The notes beneath the pieces are model-generated. The model worked only from the letters and a program-made list of their open reading frames with translations. It was not told the DNA's origin and searched no databases. Shown piece by piece: positions 10,650 to 21,172 of a DNA stretch of 64,000 nt; within the stretch, counting starts at the first letter, position 1, and each line of letters starts with the position of its first letter. The DNA comes from Mustela lutreola (taxonomy: Eukaryota > Chordata > Mammalia > Carnivora > Mustelidae), in the NCBI RefSeq assembly GCF_030435805.1, contig NC_081295.1, positions 156,521,001-156,585,000 on the forward strand, written 5' to 3'. The translations under genes were made by a program, and so were the position numbers.

Positions 10650-10860
10650 GAGTTTTTTAAGTTATGTGAAATCTGGTTGATTTCTTGTGTGAAAGCAAAC
10701 CCTCTGGCCAAGGTGGGTGGGGCTGGAACTCTGGAAGTCAGCGATCAGAGTCGCTTAGTACTTCCCACTGAGCCAGTAGGGCGCCCTGATAGCAGCAATG
10801 CTTTAGAAGGAACCTCAAGTGTTAGCCTTAGGAAGCATAAGAAAATCCGGTAGGCAGCCC
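10650..10860 (-). repeat. tRNA-Met-like retroposon, copy 2
   Basis: Minus-strand copy of the element at 3600-3800, with the T-arm region kept. The core runs from 10782 down to about 10716 and includes 'agagttccagccccacc'. The tail after 'cataactt' is only a short A run. The anticodon arm is altered, so it is not a working tRNA. Confidence 0.6.
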
Positions 10861-10878
10861 TGAAGTCAAAAGGACCCG

Positions 10879-10882
10879 AAAA
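10879..10882 (-). terminator. Pol III T-run after tRNA-Ile (copy B)
   Basis: TTTT on the minus strand, about 12 bases after the tRNA end; same as in copy A. Confidence 0.55.
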
Positions 10883-10893
10883 CAAAGGCAAGA

Positions 10894-10967
10894 TGGCCAG
10901 TACGGGGCTCGAACCCGCGACCTTGGCGTTATTAGCACCACGCTCTAACCAGCTGAGCTAACCGGCC
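10894..10967 (-). tRNA. tRNA-Ile (AAT), copy B
   Basis: Identical in all 74 bases to the tRNA-Ile-AAT at 3821. It has intact acceptor, D, anticodon (AAT) and T arms, consensus A and B boxes, and the same T-run terminator spacing. It belongs to the second copy of the 2.5-kb segmental duplication. Very likely functional. Confidence 0.97.
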
Positions 10968-12215
10968 AACCCGCTGTGAGCGCTTCCCGCTCCAAATTTT
11001 AAAGCCCTATCTATGTCCTGCAGCAGCTCTTCATGGAAACTAGACATTTTCTTCCTTTCCTCATTCCACCCAAGCTCAAATCAACACAAACACTGAAAGA
11101 AAAAAGTCCATCTGCAAGCACAAATAAACCTCACGAGGAAATTTCCTCTTTCTCAAATCCTGCCGTTTGATCAAAATCTCAGCAAATCTTTCCCCACTCC
11201 CCACCAACCACCGAAAAGCTAATCTTAAAATCCACATGGAAATGCGAAAGACCGAGGAAGGAAACATAATTTTGAAAAAAAGAAAGAAAAAGAAAGAAAA
11301 GGACCCAAGTTGGCGGATATATTGTTCTTGATTTGAACACCCTATGCTATGAGGCAGTAACCCAGAGTGGAAGAGTGGCCAACAGGGCAGCCGTACAAAT
11401 CCACGGAACAGAGCAGGGTGGAGAAGTCACGCCACCCACATATGGCCAAGGATAGTCTCTTCAGCAAGGAGTGCGGGGACAATGGCTAGTCACGTGACAA
11501 AGCCTTCCTGGTCATTAGGAAAATGCAAATGAAAATCCCAAGGAGGTAGCATTCTGTGCTCACAGGTATGGGAGGGGTTCTCCTTGGAGCTCTGGGCCCT
11601 GCTGAGGTTTGGAATTGTGGCTCCAGTCCCCATTGGAAAGGTCACTGGCGAGCTCCTGAGCCGAGGTGGGCCTTTCGGTTTAGGACATTGGCCCTCCTGG
11701 TGTTGTAACAACATCATGGAATATTGCAGAGGGGAAACTGGGCCTCCTGCCTGCCTCTCACGTAGGCCACGTGACAGTCATAGACACACTGGGCTTGACT
11801 CATGCGCACCGAGTCCAGCCCGGGACAGTCCAACAGTCTCCTCCCCATTTCAGTCCTCACTCTGCCTGGCACACAGGTGGGCACATCCTCCCCCCCCTTA
11901 GTCCTCAACTTCTATGGGTCCCGCCTGGCCCCACCCAGTATGGGTGCTTTCCAGAGTTCAGTCCAGCAGCTCCCGAAAGGTGGAGACCACAGGACCGTCT
12001 AAAGTTAGATAAAACCAAATAGGACCACTTCAAGGAACTTTTCTGAAATCTCCCATCCCCTGAGGCTGCCTAAAATTTCTTCCCTGCTGTAGAAAAGGAC
12101 TTCTTCCCCAGGGAGAGTTTACTTGGTTTGAGTCATTGACTCCGATATTATTGATTTGAATAAGTAGAAAACCGCAGTAACCTTGATATTTTTTGGAAGA
12201 AAGATCAATTCAGTG
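10968..12215. other. Duplicated tRNA-Ile 5' flank and copy-B-only stretch
   Basis: 10968-11956 matches copy A, with a shorter GA-rich run (11274-11301). Positions 11957-12215 have no partner in copy A. No gene recognised. Confidence 0.5.
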
Positions 12216-12283
12216 TTAGGGGACCTGGGACAGCCCGAAAAGTCTGTTCTGTATTAGCGAAGAGAAAAAGGTGCCCTGGAGAG

Positions 12284-12356
12284 GTTTCCGTAGTGTAGTG
12301 GTTATCACGTTCGCCTAACACGCGAAAGGTCCCCGGCTCGAAACCGGGCGGAAACA
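12284..12356 (+). tRNA. tRNA-Val (AAC), copy in segment B
   Basis: 73-base tRNA-Val-AAC with intact acceptor GTTTCCG/CGGAAAC and anticodon arm TTCGC-CTAACAC-GCGAA. It differs from the usual sequence at T54, which is C (T loop CTCGAAA). T54 is almost invariant in tRNAs (it becomes ribothymidine and pairs with A58) and is part of the B box, so efficiency may be lowered. TTTT follows at 12384. Its 5' flank matches that of the gene at 5185; its 3' flank matches neither other Val gene. Confidence 0.92.
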
Positions 12357-12383
12357 CCATGACTCCTTTAGGGAGTATAATGC

Positions 12384-12387
12384 TTTT
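12384..12387 (+). terminator. Pol III T-run after tRNA-Val (12284)
   Basis: First TTTT, 27 bases after the tRNA end. Confidence 0.45.
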
Positions 12388-13854
12388 GAAGTCTCTCTAG
12401 AGCCTTGCAGTGCTATGTGTTGGGAATGGCACCATTACCTAACGGGGACTGAGTGGGGACCCCTCACCTGATACACCTAGCACGTGGTCAGGTGGAAGGA
12501 TGTTCCCCTCCTGGGTGATGTGTCTCCACTCCTTCCCAGTCCTGTCCTTAAGGCCATATCCACCCCTCTAGGCGAAGGCCCCCAGGGGCCCTCACTCTGC
12601 CCAACACTCTGGAAGTTCACTTATCTACCTTCAGTGGGATCAAAACGTGTTCCACTTAGGTCCAAGACTCTCCTGGCTCATTTAAGATGGAGTTAGGGTG
12701 TTTCTTTGTATGTATGTGCACTGGACTGGGGTCCTCGCTAAGAACCTCGATACTGCAGATACTCCGTGAACGGCTGGGCGTGGGTGGGGGGCTCTGGAAG
12801 AGCCCAAGACCATTCCGGGTGGGAGGAGGGAGTCCACACGCTCTAAATAAGTGGGGCCATTTGCTGCATTTTGGGAAGTGAGGAAGGAGAGTGGGGAAGA
12901 TTTAATAGTAACTTGGTTGTGCGTGTTAGTCTCATTTTACTCAATACCAACCGTGCACACTGGTCTTTCTTTTCAACTGGCTGACTGGTTGGTGGAGGTT
13001 CAACGCCCTTATGTGGGCTTTGAGCCAATGTTTGTTTTTAAGTCGTGTTTGACTCAACAAGAAATTTTGTTTTGCTGCAGCATGAGCTGGACTTAGTAAG
13101 ACTATGAATTGATGTAAAACATCAGGAAACATCTTCAGGTTACTTGTTTATTTTTCTGCCTCTTAGATGTGAAACTGGCCCTTTGGATTTCAAGCCTGCA
13201 AATAAAGTATTTCAGTTGTGAGTCTTAAGTAGGTTCTGCAAGGACTCTCAGTAATAGCTCTACCAGGCGTCCAGCTAACGCTGCACGGCCCGCCCTGGAA
13301 TACTTCGAGAAGCCGGCAGTGAGGGGGCATGCCTCCGAATGGGCAGGTCTGTGGCTGGCGGACCTGGGCATCCATTGCATTCAGATACCAGAGTAGACGT
13401 GAACTCCTGTACAGTGACTAATGGTTTGGCCGATCGGTCAGAGAGATCAGTGTGGACTCCTCCTCTCTGGAGGAGACCAGGAAGCCCCTTGCTTCTTACT
13501 AATTACCCAGGAGAAGTGAGCAGCCAGAGTCCTAGAGAAGCTATTCCCAGACAGCCTGAATTCGCTACTTGAAGGCAGTGGCTCTGAGTGGCACCATGGG
13601 TGGGCGGGGTGAGGTGAGTGTTAGCCTAGAACCACCCCTTTCCGTGGCAAGGCATTCATTCTTCTCACAGGCTGGAGTGCTGTTTGCTTCGAGCTGGGGC
13701 TGAGCTCCCCCCAGCCATGCTCTCAGCTAAAGGAAGCTGAAGGTTCTGAGGTTACCCGCCCTCTCCGGGAGCAGACGCATCTAAAAGAAGGTCTCTGAGT
13801 GCGGACAACTCCACTCTTTTGCTTCCATTCACGACAACCCTGAAGAGTCTTTGT
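12388..13854. other. No gene recognised
   Basis: Moderate GC content with short unremarkable open frames on both strands. I see no domain, tRNA fold or clear repeat. Confidence 0.4.
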
Positions 13855-14056
13855 GGGGGTGTCTGCATGGCTCAGTCCATAAAGCATCTGCCTTTCGCTC
13901 AAGTTGTGATCGCAGGTGTCCTGGGATCCAGCCCTGCCTGGGGCGGGTGGGGGTGGGGGTCTCTGCTCAGTGGGGCGTCTGCTTCTCCCTCTGCCCCTGC
14001 CTCATATGTGCCCTTTCTCTCAAATAAGTAAAATCGTGAAGAAAAAAAAAAAAAAA
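13855..14056 (+). mobile_element. CAN-SINE
   Basis: Plus-strand CAN-SINE with a diverged head (gggggtgtctgcatggctcag), a CT-rich body and a 15-A tail ending at 14056. Older than most SINEs in the window, judging by divergence. Confidence 0.9.
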
Positions 14057-14109
14057 GAGTAATTGCAACTATAGTCTCTCTTAGAATCAGAATTATTTAA
14101 TACCTTTGC

Positions 14110-14725
14110 ATTATACTCAAAGGAAAGCCAAGTTCCTAAGATCTCCTACAAGGTCCGGCAGTTTCTAACTGTCCACTGCTCCCCGTCTCATCCCTGGTCT
14201 CCTTGCTTGTGCTCTGGCCACATGGGTCTTGTTGCCATTCCTCAAGCATTTTGCGCAAGTACCCACCTTGAGCTCTGTTCCCAGGGGTGCTCTCTGCCTG
14301 TAATTCCTCAGCACCTTCGTCCGGTCAAATGCTACTACAACGATGCTGCAAAGTCTGCACCAACAACTCAATTTAGAATTCCAACCTACTTCTAACACCA
14401 TAGCCTCCTCCATTCTCTCAATCCCCTGTAATTTTCTTATACATTCTGTCATTTTCATGTTATGCTAGTATTTATTTCTGTTTTCCTCCCTAGAAGGGTA
14501 AAAACTTTGTCGCTGGTGGTGATAGCGTGTCCTTGCCCTTCGTTCCCTAATGCTTCCTAAGCACGTGAAACTGGGTGATCTTTTTAAACCACAAATCTGT
14601 TCATATGACTTCTCTGCCTAAAATCGCCCCATGGATTCCTACTACTATTAGGATTCATTAAAAAATCCTTAACTCTGCCTATAAAGAGTGATCCAACTCC
14701 TTAGTTTATACTTGATGTGGATCAG
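14110..14725 (+). mobile_element. L2 LINE fragments
   Basis: Two diverged L2 pieces. One is around 14110-14340 (a region resembling 'gctctggccacatgggtctt'). The other is around 14565-14725 ('gatctttttaaaccacaaat' and 'ccttaactctgcc'). Confidence 0.55.
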
Positions 14726-15225
14726 CTAATGCCTGGTAATTACTGTCCGCACCCCGTTTACCAACAAAAGTACCCAGATTTAGACGTTGGATTCTACTAG
14801 AGGGTCCTGTGTCATCGACATGTCCTCTCCCCTCTGTCTGGTATCCTACTCTCCCCACCAGTCTTGACCTCCAGACACCCTGGCCCGCGTGGTAGCCCCG
14901 CTTTCCTCGGAGTTTTTGCCCACGAGGTCCTTTCTGAGGTGTGAAAACGGAAGCCCCTGTGGACCCGTTCTCCCGGCTCTCACCCAGCCCCTTCCTGTCC
15001 CATCTGCTTCTACCACATTCTCTTTGTCAAACCACTGATTGCACCCCCAAAGTCTCACGTACCTGAGAGAAGATAATATTTCTGAACTCAACATGCACCC
15101 CCTGTAAATTCCCCTACATCTTGGCTGTCTAGTTTTGCTTCAGACCTGTAGCATGCAGCAGGGAATTCAGAAAGGAGAGCAGGAAATGTGACCAGGAACC
15201 CATTGATGTATCCTCAGTTAGAGTT

Positions 15226-15227
<2 letters not shown>
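14726..15227. other. No gene recognised
   Basis: Nothing identifiable; it may be further decayed L2. Confidence 0.35.

Positions 15228-15265
<38 letters not shown>
15228..15265. repeat. (CA)n microsatellite
   Basis: About 19 uninterrupted AC dinucleotide units. Confidence 0.97.
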
Positions 15266-15267
<2 letters not shown>

Positions 15268-15500
15268 CTCTGCCCTTAAGCACAGTGGGACAGTGTCTGT
15301 CAAAATTGTCAGTGCACAAATTCTTTGACATAATTTCTGTATGTGTGGGCGGCATCATGACAGGAGATACGGCATGAAGTGGCGAAGAGAATATCTGAAG
15401 ATAAAAAACAGCAACAATTACTCTGAATTTAGCACTTAAAAAATAAAAGTAGGGGAAGGAAGACAGAAAATCTACCCCCCCACATACCCCCTCAAGCAGT

Positions 15501-15586
15501 GGCAGATTAGCTCAGTTGGTTAGTGCGTGGTGCTAATAACGGTGCTAATAACGCCAAGGTTGTGGGTTTGATCCCTGTACAGGCCA
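15501..15586 (+). pseudogene. tRNA-Ile (AAT) pseudogene with 12-base anticodon-loop duplication
   Basis: Matches tRNA-Ile-AAT end to end but is 86 instead of 74 bases. The 12-mer ggtgctaataac occurs twice in tandem (15529-15540 and 15541-15552), giving two AAT anticodons in one enlarged loop. The outer anticodon stem TGGTG/CGCCA is still present. The acceptor stem is decayed (about three of seven pairs lost), and C56 of the T loop is T, which damages the B box. The A box is intact. Most simply a dead tRNA gene. The insert lies at the position where tRNA introns occur, which is discussed as a finding. Confidence 0.88.
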
Positions 15587-16109
15587 CTCACTTTAAGTTT
15601 TTGTTTCTGTTTTCGGTTTTTCCCCTCTTCAAAGACAGATGCTTAATTTCTGAAAAACCCCCTTCTTGTGTGCAAAAAAAGCAGGGAGTAATGCACAACG
15701 GTCTCCGGAGTTCTCAGTCCCTCAACATCAGTTTCCTTTAATCCACTCCTAACTCGATTCAGCTCCCGGGTGCATCTAAGTTTGAACTTGGTGCTTTCTC
15801 TGTACTCCCATGACTGCGCGCGGCTGCTCAAGGGCCACAAGTACTGGAAAAGAGAGACAGGCCTCTGCCTTCCTTCCTCCTTGCTTGCTTGCTTGCTTGT
15901 TCAGTTTTAAATTGTCTTTCCAAAGTTGTTTCCCAACCAACCTCCTTTTTCTGAAAACATCAAGAGATACACAAAGTAAAAGAGAAATTCTTAAAAGGTT
16001 GTTATTTCGATGTTTCCAAACTAAAATGTCACTGACAGCTGAGATTGGCTGCTGGTGGAGGGCTAATTCAGGACAGCCCTTCTCTCTACCTCTCTATCAC
16101 TTTGAACAA
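15587..16109. other. No gene recognised
   Basis: 3' flank of the tRNA-Ile pseudogene. Short overlapping frames only. Confidence 0.4.
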
Positions 16110-16255
16110 AAAACAGGCTTCCTCCCTTCTTTCTTCTTTTCATTTCTTTTCCTTTTCTTTCTTTCCTTTTTTCTTTTCCTTCTTTCTTTCCCTCCCTCTC
16201 CCCCCCCTCCCTCTCTTCCTCCCTCTCTTTCTTTCCTTTCCTTGTCTTGTCTTCT
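16110..16255. repeat. Polypyrimidine (CTTTC/CCCT)n low-complexity tract
   Basis: Nearly pure C/T on the plus strand, encoding only Lys/Arg/Glu or Ser/Phe/Leu-rich nonsense in open frames. Confidence 0.9.
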
Positions 16256-16550
16256 GAACAGGAGTTGAACCTAGATTCTTGAAATCAATAGACATATACC
16301 TTGTATCATTTCTCCTGATCTGAAAGGACAAGCAAATATCACAGTTACCTCTGATCTTTGTGGATGGTCCATTCCCAGCTGTGTATAGTTACCGCCTTGC
16401 CTGAACATGCTGATCATTATTCTCCTCAGTGGGGAATTCCTTCTAGAACTTTCTCTCATCACAGCTCTCTGTCCTGCCAACTCCAGCTGTCTTAGTCTCC
16501 TGGATCTCAGCAACCTCTCATAAGCTCAGGTAGTTTTTCAGCCTCTCCCC
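16256..16550. other. No gene recognised
   Basis: Nothing identifiable in this stretch. Confidence 0.35.
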
Positions 16551-16677
16551 AGGTCCCTCAGGTCTCATGATCCCAGGGCCCTGGGATCACATTGGTCTCC
16601 CTGCTCAGCAGGAAGCCTGCTTCTCCCTCTCCCTCTCCCTCCCCCAACCCCGCCCTTATCTTCCCTCTTTAAAAAAT
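16551..16677 (+). mobile_element. CAN-SINE, 5'-truncated and diverged
   Basis: Keeps the middle and 3' part of a CAN-SINE ('tcatgatcccagggccctgg', 'ctccctgctcagcaggaagc') with a CT-rich body and short A tail. Confidence 0.75.
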
Positions 16678-18330
16678 GGATGATCTTGGTTGTCCTAAAA
16701 TCTTATACAGTTGAGAAGCTTTATGTTCAAGCTTTATTTCAGGTAGCTGATTTTCTTATTTTAAAGTGTATCCAGAAATAATCTGATTTACCATTTTTAC
16801 TACATGTTCAGAAAACTTCCTTCACTGAGAATCATTTCAGGCATCTCATTTTGTAAATCAGTGACCTTTTCTGAAACAATACGGATTTTTTCTAATTTTA
16901 TTTACCTTTCAGGTTATTCTTGATGCAAATAACTAATTATATTTCATCCAATGAAAGTAATACGAAGATTCATTTTAGAAATAAATCTATATAAGAAATG
17001 TTCTATGAATGGACATAAAGAAATCATATTCAGTACATCAGCTGTAGGGGCGAAGGGCAGATAGCCCAAAGATGGACCACTGTGGCATGAAGATTATCCT
17101 GAGCTGAAGGCAACTGACACCTTGTGGGCTCAAGAGAAACTTTTGCTCCTTCCTTCACTACATAGACGATTCTAAATCGGAAATCTATTCCAAAGTAAAG
17201 GTCATTGTCAGAGATGCATTTTATCTGAGTGACCCATCTACAGGACAGAACGAACATCTAATTACTGAGCATCTTCTCTGCCTCTCATTGCCCTGGAGTT
17301 GCCCTGAAGTCCCCTACCCACCCCCCTCTTCCTTAGTCAGGATGACATATATACCTCAGTTAGACTCTCTTTGGAATTCCTATATCTCTGTGGATTCCTC
17401 CTGTTAAATGGGATTTTTTTTCTGTTAATTTGTCTCATGTCAATCCGATTCTTATTCCAGCAAGAACGACCTTGATGAGGACAGAGTTACTTGCTCCCCA
17501 ACACAGGCAAGGGCTGGCTCACAACCATTTTCCAGAGCTGGGAAGGAGCGGGTTGGAAGCCCCGGGCCCAGCAAGATCCATGGCAGCTGCTCACTTCTCT
17601 CTCGCTCTTTCCTATCACCTTACGCCCCTAACAACTGAAGTTCTCACCAGCCTGCCCCCTCTCAGCCTTGAACACAAGGAGGACCCCCTTCCTGACCTAC
17701 CCTGGCCATTACAATCTACAGTCTGGCAGGGCAGATAGGGTCAGGGTAGGGACTGAATTGGAGAGGGGGGATCAGGATCCCAGGAGAGGGGGAGCCAGGA
17801 AGACATCTAAGAGATGAGTACCCCAGCTCCACTAAGCAGGCTGGGGGACAAAGCAATGACACTAGAGAAGGAAGAGTCTAGAGGGAAAGGAAACCCCTCT
17901 CACAATTTGTTAAACCTTGTCTGAGGTCAAGTTCACAGAATTAACTTCCAGCACCTCTGGCAGCCTCCCCAGACTTCAATATGTGGGCCAGACACAATTT
18001 TCTACAGCTGAAAGGTGTAAAATGTTAGTCTTGGGGCTTTCCAGCTTCTCACAAAAGAAACAAGGGTGGGACCCAGGGGTCAAAGTTCCACCTGCAGGAG
18101 GACCCAGCAGCAGCCAGTGAGGGACAGACAGGTCGACCCAGAGGTCCAGCAGGAAGTCCTAGGAGCTGGGCATCTGTGTGAGGACTCAGGGGTCAGCCTT
18201 GGGAGGGCAGACAACAGGTGACCGGCCCAGGGCCACAGAGCACAGGTACAGAAACTTCTTTAGGAGAGAGAAAAAGTACAGCGATGATGATGTAGAGTGT
18301 GAAAGCTCTTACAAATAGCGGGGCCTGTTT
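16678..18330. other. No gene recognised
   Basis: AT-rich to about 17300, then moderate GC. Short open frames (for example 17430-17738, +) have no recognisable domain. No repeat family assigned. Confidence 0.4.
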
Positions 18331-18660
18331 GTGCTTCAGCCTCAGCGCTCGGGAAGGGGAGGGGAGGCTGGTGGGTGGGCGGGGGGCGGTTCGCCCTGGC
18401 GTCTCTTTGGGGGTCTCTCCTGCTCACGTGGCCGGTTCCTGAGCGCTGAGCAAGGGGAGGATGGCGGTTGCGATCCGTCCCTCTTCCCGTCTGCTTCCCC
18501 ACCCCGAGGTGCTCCGGGCGCCCTGGGAGCCTCGTCCAGCCTCGCAGCGCAGGCACGTGGACTTCTGCGGAGGCGCCAGCGGCTCCCCCGGTGAAACCTT
18601 TCCAGAGCGCGAATAAGACCTGATAACGAAGCGAGGGACCTCAGGGCTCTGCCTCAGCTT
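18331..18660. promoter_or_regulatory. CpG-rich block, no gene recognised
   Basis: Dense CG dinucleotides and high GC content relative to flanks, about 350 bases 5' of the tRNA-Gln. Overlapping frames on both strands are compositional. Possibly a promoter of an unannotated transcript or open chromatin around the tRNA genes. Confidence 0.45.
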
Positions 18661-19013
18661 CCTCACCCCTGAAACAGGGACAGGGCACCCCATCCCACAG
18701 GGCGGCCGAAACACCTGTCACGGAGCCTGCACCTCGGGAAGGGCTGGGTCTCCGTCACCGCCTTGCCTGCCCCCTCCCGGAGCACCCAGCTCCGAATGGT
18801 GCAGGAGGAGATTCGGGGACGCAGGGGAGGATGTCTGACGTTTGGAAGTCGATGTTTTCTATTAAGACTCTGGTTTAGATGGTGTGTGACAGGTAGCAGC
18901 CCATCACTTAATCCTACAGGACGGAAAGCAGAATGCTCCCACTTTTCAAGCCACTGGATCTAAGGAAGGACAAGCAGGTCAACAAAGCCTTTAGGGTCAC
19001 CACCAGGGGGTTG

Positions 19014-19085
19014 GGTCCCATGGTGTAATGGCCAGCACTCTGGACTCTGAACCCAGCGATCCAAGCTCAAGTCTTGGTGGGACCT
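19014..19085 (+). tRNA. tRNA-Gln (CTG)-like
   Basis: 72 bases matching tRNA-Gln: acceptor GGTCCCA/TGGGACC, anticodon loop CTCTGAA (anticodon CTG), T stem CCAAG/CTTGG and discriminator T. Departures: the innermost anticodon pair is A-C (CTGGA/CCCAG), the D loop has GGCCAGC instead of GGTTAGC, and T54 is C, so the B box reads AGCTCAAG. No TTTT occurs until about 19316, more than 200 bases downstream. The fold is good, but B-box and terminator defects make it either a weak gene or a young pseudogene. Confidence 0.75.
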
Positions 19086-19299
19086 CTGTCTGGTTTCCCC
19101 CTGGATTTCGGACACTCAGCTCCTTTCTGAGAGCCATGCTCTTCTTTCCATGCAAATCGCTCTTCTTTCCATGCAAATAAGGCCAAACTTATTCTTGCCT
19201 GCCACCCCCTGTGAGCCAACAAGCTGGGGCACTCCTTCAGAGCAGACCGAAATGCTGTCTCCCCGGCTCAGTAAGACAACGACGGAAACGTTTACCAAC

Positions 19300-19960
19300 C
19301 TACTCTGAAGCTGGCTTTTTGTCGTCCCACCTCCCCCCGTGGACCCCGTTGTGCGGATTGGACAAGCGCAGTCACTCTGGGTATTGCCGGGGACGTTTGT
19401 TTTTGGAAACAGGCTCTTTCGTTGGGTTTTGGAAAGAGGAGGAAAGCATCTCGGAGCGAGGCGAGGAGCAAGGAAATGTGGTGGGAAAACAGCCGCGCTC
19501 GTGTTAGTGGAGATCCGGGAAGCTGGGTCAGAGAAGCCGGCGCGCCCCGCAGCAGAGGCTGGAGATCGGGAGCCCGCGGGACCGAGCGAAACACTTCCCG
19601 AAAGTGCACCTGCGCCAGCACGCACCTGCTCCTGGGGGGCGCGACCCTCTCCGCTTCCCAGCCCCTCGCCAGTCCTGCGGTTGTGTTACTTTGCACGCGA
19701 CAGCTAGCTGCTGCGGCCTGCGACCTGGGGGCCGAGGCGGGGTGGGGGGGGTCGGGGGGGTCGGGGAGGATGATATTTCCTGTTGCCAAGAAGGAACAAT
19801 TGGTTGGAAACGCTGGCGTCTCCGATATTCTGTATATATTGTCTGTAAATGAGACCGAGGGCTGCGTCTCAGTGGCATGTTCTTAAGGGCCTCTTCGCGG
19901 AGGAGGTGACAAATTTCTCATCCCCTTCCGACTGACAGCGGAAGGGAACGCACGTATCAC
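19300..19960. promoter_or_regulatory. CpG-rich block, no gene recognised
   Basis: High CG density peaking at 19450-19780 with G-runs ('ggtggggggggtcggggggg'). Overlapping frames on both strands look compositional. No splice or domain evidence for a gene. Confidence 0.45.
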
Positions 19961-20650
19961 GTCACGTTAGCGCTTTAATTTTTCTACACTTACTCAGACT
20001 CTTAAGAAAACGATTCTACTTGACTTTTGTCCAAGGAAATAGATAATCATACTTGGTGAAACTATACTTAGGTGGTTGCAAGTCCCCTCTTCGCTATCCC
20101 TGTTATTTACTAGTAAATTTAGGAAATAAACTATTTACCGTTTATTTACTAAATTGAGATGGAGGAAATGTACCGAAGAGAATGCACCTTAAACAATCAT
20201 GAAAGCACCTTTTGTAAAATGTCCCATACTTAGAAGCACAAACTAGTGGTCTTTTTGCTGTTAATTCCCACTAAATTCTTCTTATTCCTCTGCGGACACA
20301 TGATTTGGGGGGAAATATTCCCAGCCCTTTCACTGAAGAACGCGTTTCCAGTGCAATCCTACTTTGCATGTATAATAAATGACCTATGCACAAAATTATC
20401 TCTGTGCATCTTTCACTGTGTGCCACGGCTAAATGCGACAGCTATTCAAGGCAGAAGGAAAGTGCTTAAATAGATGCATCGTCGCTGGAAATAACTAAAA
20501 TTGGGATTTCAGTGTATGCTGTTTGTTGCACAGTGGCACGAAAGGATGTTTGGGCACTAAAATACATCATATTAGGATAAAATCCTGTAGCAGGTATGCA
20601 ATGAAAATACATTTGCAAGGGAAAACGTTTTATCGAAGAGTCTTCAACGG
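19961..20650. other. No gene recognised
   Basis: AT-rich, with no repeat family or gene assigned. Confidence 0.4.
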
Positions 20651-21050
20651 TAAAGCCGCAGCAAGTAGGGCGGTAAGGAAAACTGGGGGCCGGGGCTGTC
20701 GGGCCTCAGAGGAGATCGGAAGGCTGAGCAGAGACTGAGGGTGCAGCGGGTAGAAAACGAGATTATGGAGTTTGGTGGTGGCGGGGGGGATAGAGAGAAT
20801 CTCTCGGGACCGGAAGGCAAGTGCGAGCACGAAGGAGGGATGACAGCCGAGGCGGGCGACCCGGGCGGGTGTGGCAGGAGCCTCCTAGTGTGACAGGTTC
20901 CCCGGGGAGAAGGTGGAGGGAGCGGTCGGGTGTGAGAATTCTCTGGGACAGCCGCAGTTTGAAAAACAACGCCACGCCTCAGGGTCAAAGTGCAAAGCTT
21001 TGCTAAAAGGGAGAATTAAGAGAGTCTTCAAAAAGCGTAGGTACCTGCGG

Positions 21051-21132
21051 GACGAGGTGGCCGAGTGGTTAAGGCGATGGACTGCTAATCCATTGTGCTC
21101 TGCACGCGTGGGTTCGAATCCCACCCTCGTCG
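21051..21132 (+). tRNA. tRNA-Ser (GCT)
   Basis: 82-base class II tRNA. Acceptor GACGAGG pairs fully with CCTCGTC, with discriminator G as expected for serine. The anticodon loop ACTGCTAATC carries anticodon GCT (AGU/AGC codons). The long variable arm (TTGTGCTCTGCACGC) and T arm GTGGG-TTCGAAT-CCCAC are complete. A and B boxes match consensus and a TTTT lies at 21169. It agrees with mammalian tRNA-Ser-GCT throughout. Very likely functional. Confidence 0.98.
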
Positions 21133-21168
21133 GCGGGTGCCGGTCTCGCTCAGCAGCGGGGGTGCACG

Positions 21169-21172
21169 TTTT
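21169..21172 (+). terminator. Pol III T-run after tRNA-Ser
   Basis: First TTTT, 37 bases after the tRNA end. Confidence 0.45.

Larger units (their letters stand above)
9746..12356. repeat. Segmental duplication, copy B (partner 2450-5257)
   Basis: Direct repeat of the Ile-Val segment. Order is L1 piece, shared unique sequence, tRNA-Met-like element (10650-10860, minus), tRNA-Ile (10894), shared 5' flank to about 11956, about 260 bases not matched in copy A, then tRNA-Val (12284) with its matched 5' flank from about 12216. It lacks the SINE found in copy A. Confidence 0.93.

Noticed and set aside
16045-16331. Open frames rich in Lys/Arg/Glu or Ser/Phe/Leu
   Set aside because: Translation of a simple polypyrimidine tract.
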